DNA from: Rhizobium sp. Q54 | Lineage (GTDB): Bacteria; Pseudomonadota; Alphaproteobacteria; Rhizobiales; Beijerinckiaceae | Length of the DNA: 7,086 nt | Reading direction: 5' to 3' | Assembly: GCA_945903655.1 (NCBI GenBank) | Contig: CAMDOY010000189.1 | Location: forward strand, 1 to 7,086 | Shown: positions 6,258 through 7,086 of the stretch, piece by piece | Numbering within the stretch: the first letter of the stretch is position 1 | Layout of the letters: each line of letters opens with the position of its first letter | Notes under the pieces: model-generated | What the model saw: the letters and a program-made list of their open reading frames with translations, nothing else | Told to the model about the DNA's origin: nothing | Database searches by the model: none | Program-made: the position numbers and the translations under genes

Positions 6258-7078
6258 CCAACGCCGCCCAGGACGCCAATCTGAAAACCCGCAGCTTCGC
6301 GCTGCCCCGTCGTGGCCTGAGTCGGGAAGCTACCGAGCGTTCGATGACCATCGTGTCCCCTGTCGCGCTTTTGCTCCTTTGGGAACTATGCGCCCGCGCA
6401 GGGTGGATCGATGTGCGCTTCTTTCCCCCGCCGTCCAAAATCTTTCAGGTCATGTATACCCAGATTCAGAATGGTATGCTAGAAAAGCACGTCTCGGCGA
6501 GCTTGCAGCGCCTGTTCTGGGGCTTCATCTTCGGCGGCATCCCCGCCCTGATGCTCGGCATCGCCATGGGCATGTACCGCACCCTGCGGGTCATCGTCGA
6601 ACCTGTCATCATGGCGACCTATCCGATCCCCAAGAGTGCGATCCTGCCGCTCATCCTGCTGATCTTCGGCCTCGGGGAGGCCTCCAAGATCGTGATGGTG
6701 GCGACGGGCGTGTTCTACCCGATCCTCATCAACGCCATGGCCGGCGTGATGGAGATCAACAAGATCTACTTCGATGTGGGCCGCAACTTCGGCGCGAGCC
6801 GCTGGCAGGTGTTCCGCACGGTGGCCCTGCCGGGTGCCCTGCCGCTGATCATGACCGGCGTGAAGCTGGGCGTGGGCCTTGGCCTGGTGCTCATCGCCAT
6901 CGCCGAGATGGTGGGCGCCAAAAGCGGCCTTGGCTACATGATCTGGAACGCTTGGGAAATTCTGTCGGTCGAGACCATGTATGTGGGCCTGATCAGCATC
7001 GCGGTGCTGGGCCTGGTCTTCACGCTGCTGCTCAACGAGCTTGAGCGCATCATCGTGCCGTGGAAATCCTCGCGCTGA
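6254..7078 (+). CDS. NitT/TauT-family ABC importer, permease protein
   Basis: This is the integral membrane subunit that forms the translocation path and docks on the ATPase encoded just before it. The 274 aa have a cytoplasmic N-terminus of about 30 residues and likely six membrane segments near 33-51, 84-106, 117-138, 146-166, 196-220 and 243-262. The coupling (EAA) loop is at about 174-197, reading DVGRNFGASRWQVFRTVALP, with the conserved G180 and the LP ending. FFPPPSKIF near 56-64 is a typical start of the periplasmic part in SsuC/TauC relatives. The ATG overlaps the ATPase stop as ATGA, with GAGAGGG (6243-6249) upstream. Only eight bases follow the stop, so a substrate-binding protein gene could lie just outside. 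It is complete and unremarkable apart from the unknown substrate. Confidence 0.92.
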
Positions 7079-7086
7079 TCGGTTAC

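Overview
The window reads as chromosomal core sequence of a high-GC alphaproteobacterium, most likely of the order Hyphomicrobiales (Rhizobiales). The evidence is a GcrA-family cell-cycle regulator (confined to Alphaproteobacteria), a PhoB of the rhizobial type, and the gene order phoB, gcrA (reversed), argD, argF, hslO, which I recall from rhizobial genomes such as Sinorhizobium. Species cannot be assigned from the sequence. I see no insertion sequence, prophage gene, CRISPR array, tRNA or rRNA.

Layout. Bases 1-36 hold the last codons of an upstream gene (possibly phoU), whose stop overlaps the start of phoB (36-752). phoB and the convergent gcrA (825-1397, minus) share a bidirectional hairpin terminator at 774-809. 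A 402-bp divergent intergenic region (1398-1799) separates gcrA from argD. It is rich in candidate control elements: several inverted repeats, four GANTC methylation sites, a candidate sigma-70 promoter for argD, a perfect DnaA box at the expected argD transcription start, and a terminator-like hairpin just before the argD start codon. argD (1800-3035), argF (3032-3967) and hslO (3964-4947) follow as a tightly coupled operon with ATGA overlaps at both junctions.

After hslO there are 473 bases with no recognised gene (4948-5420). They contain a good promoter match (5036-5064), a chain of short hairpins (5075-5218), and a possible 71-codon small ORF (5209-5424) with a strong ribosome binding site. 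The stop codon of that ORF overlaps the start of the next gene. The window closes with an ATPase (5421-6257) and a permease (6254-7078) of a NitT/TauT-family ABC importer, again joined by an ATGA overlap. The substrate-binding protein is not in the window, so the substrate is unknown.

How the genes fit together. phoB is the output regulator of phosphate starvation. gcrA activates genes according to CcrM methylation. argD and argF carry out two steps of arginine synthesis from glutamate, and hslO adds a redox-activated chaperone to the same transcript. The ABC genes form a separate unit with their own promoter and leader. All confidently recognised proteins belong to known families. The parts most likely to be undescribed are regulatory: the gcrA-argD intergenic region, and the structured leader with its small ORF ahead of the ABC transporter.
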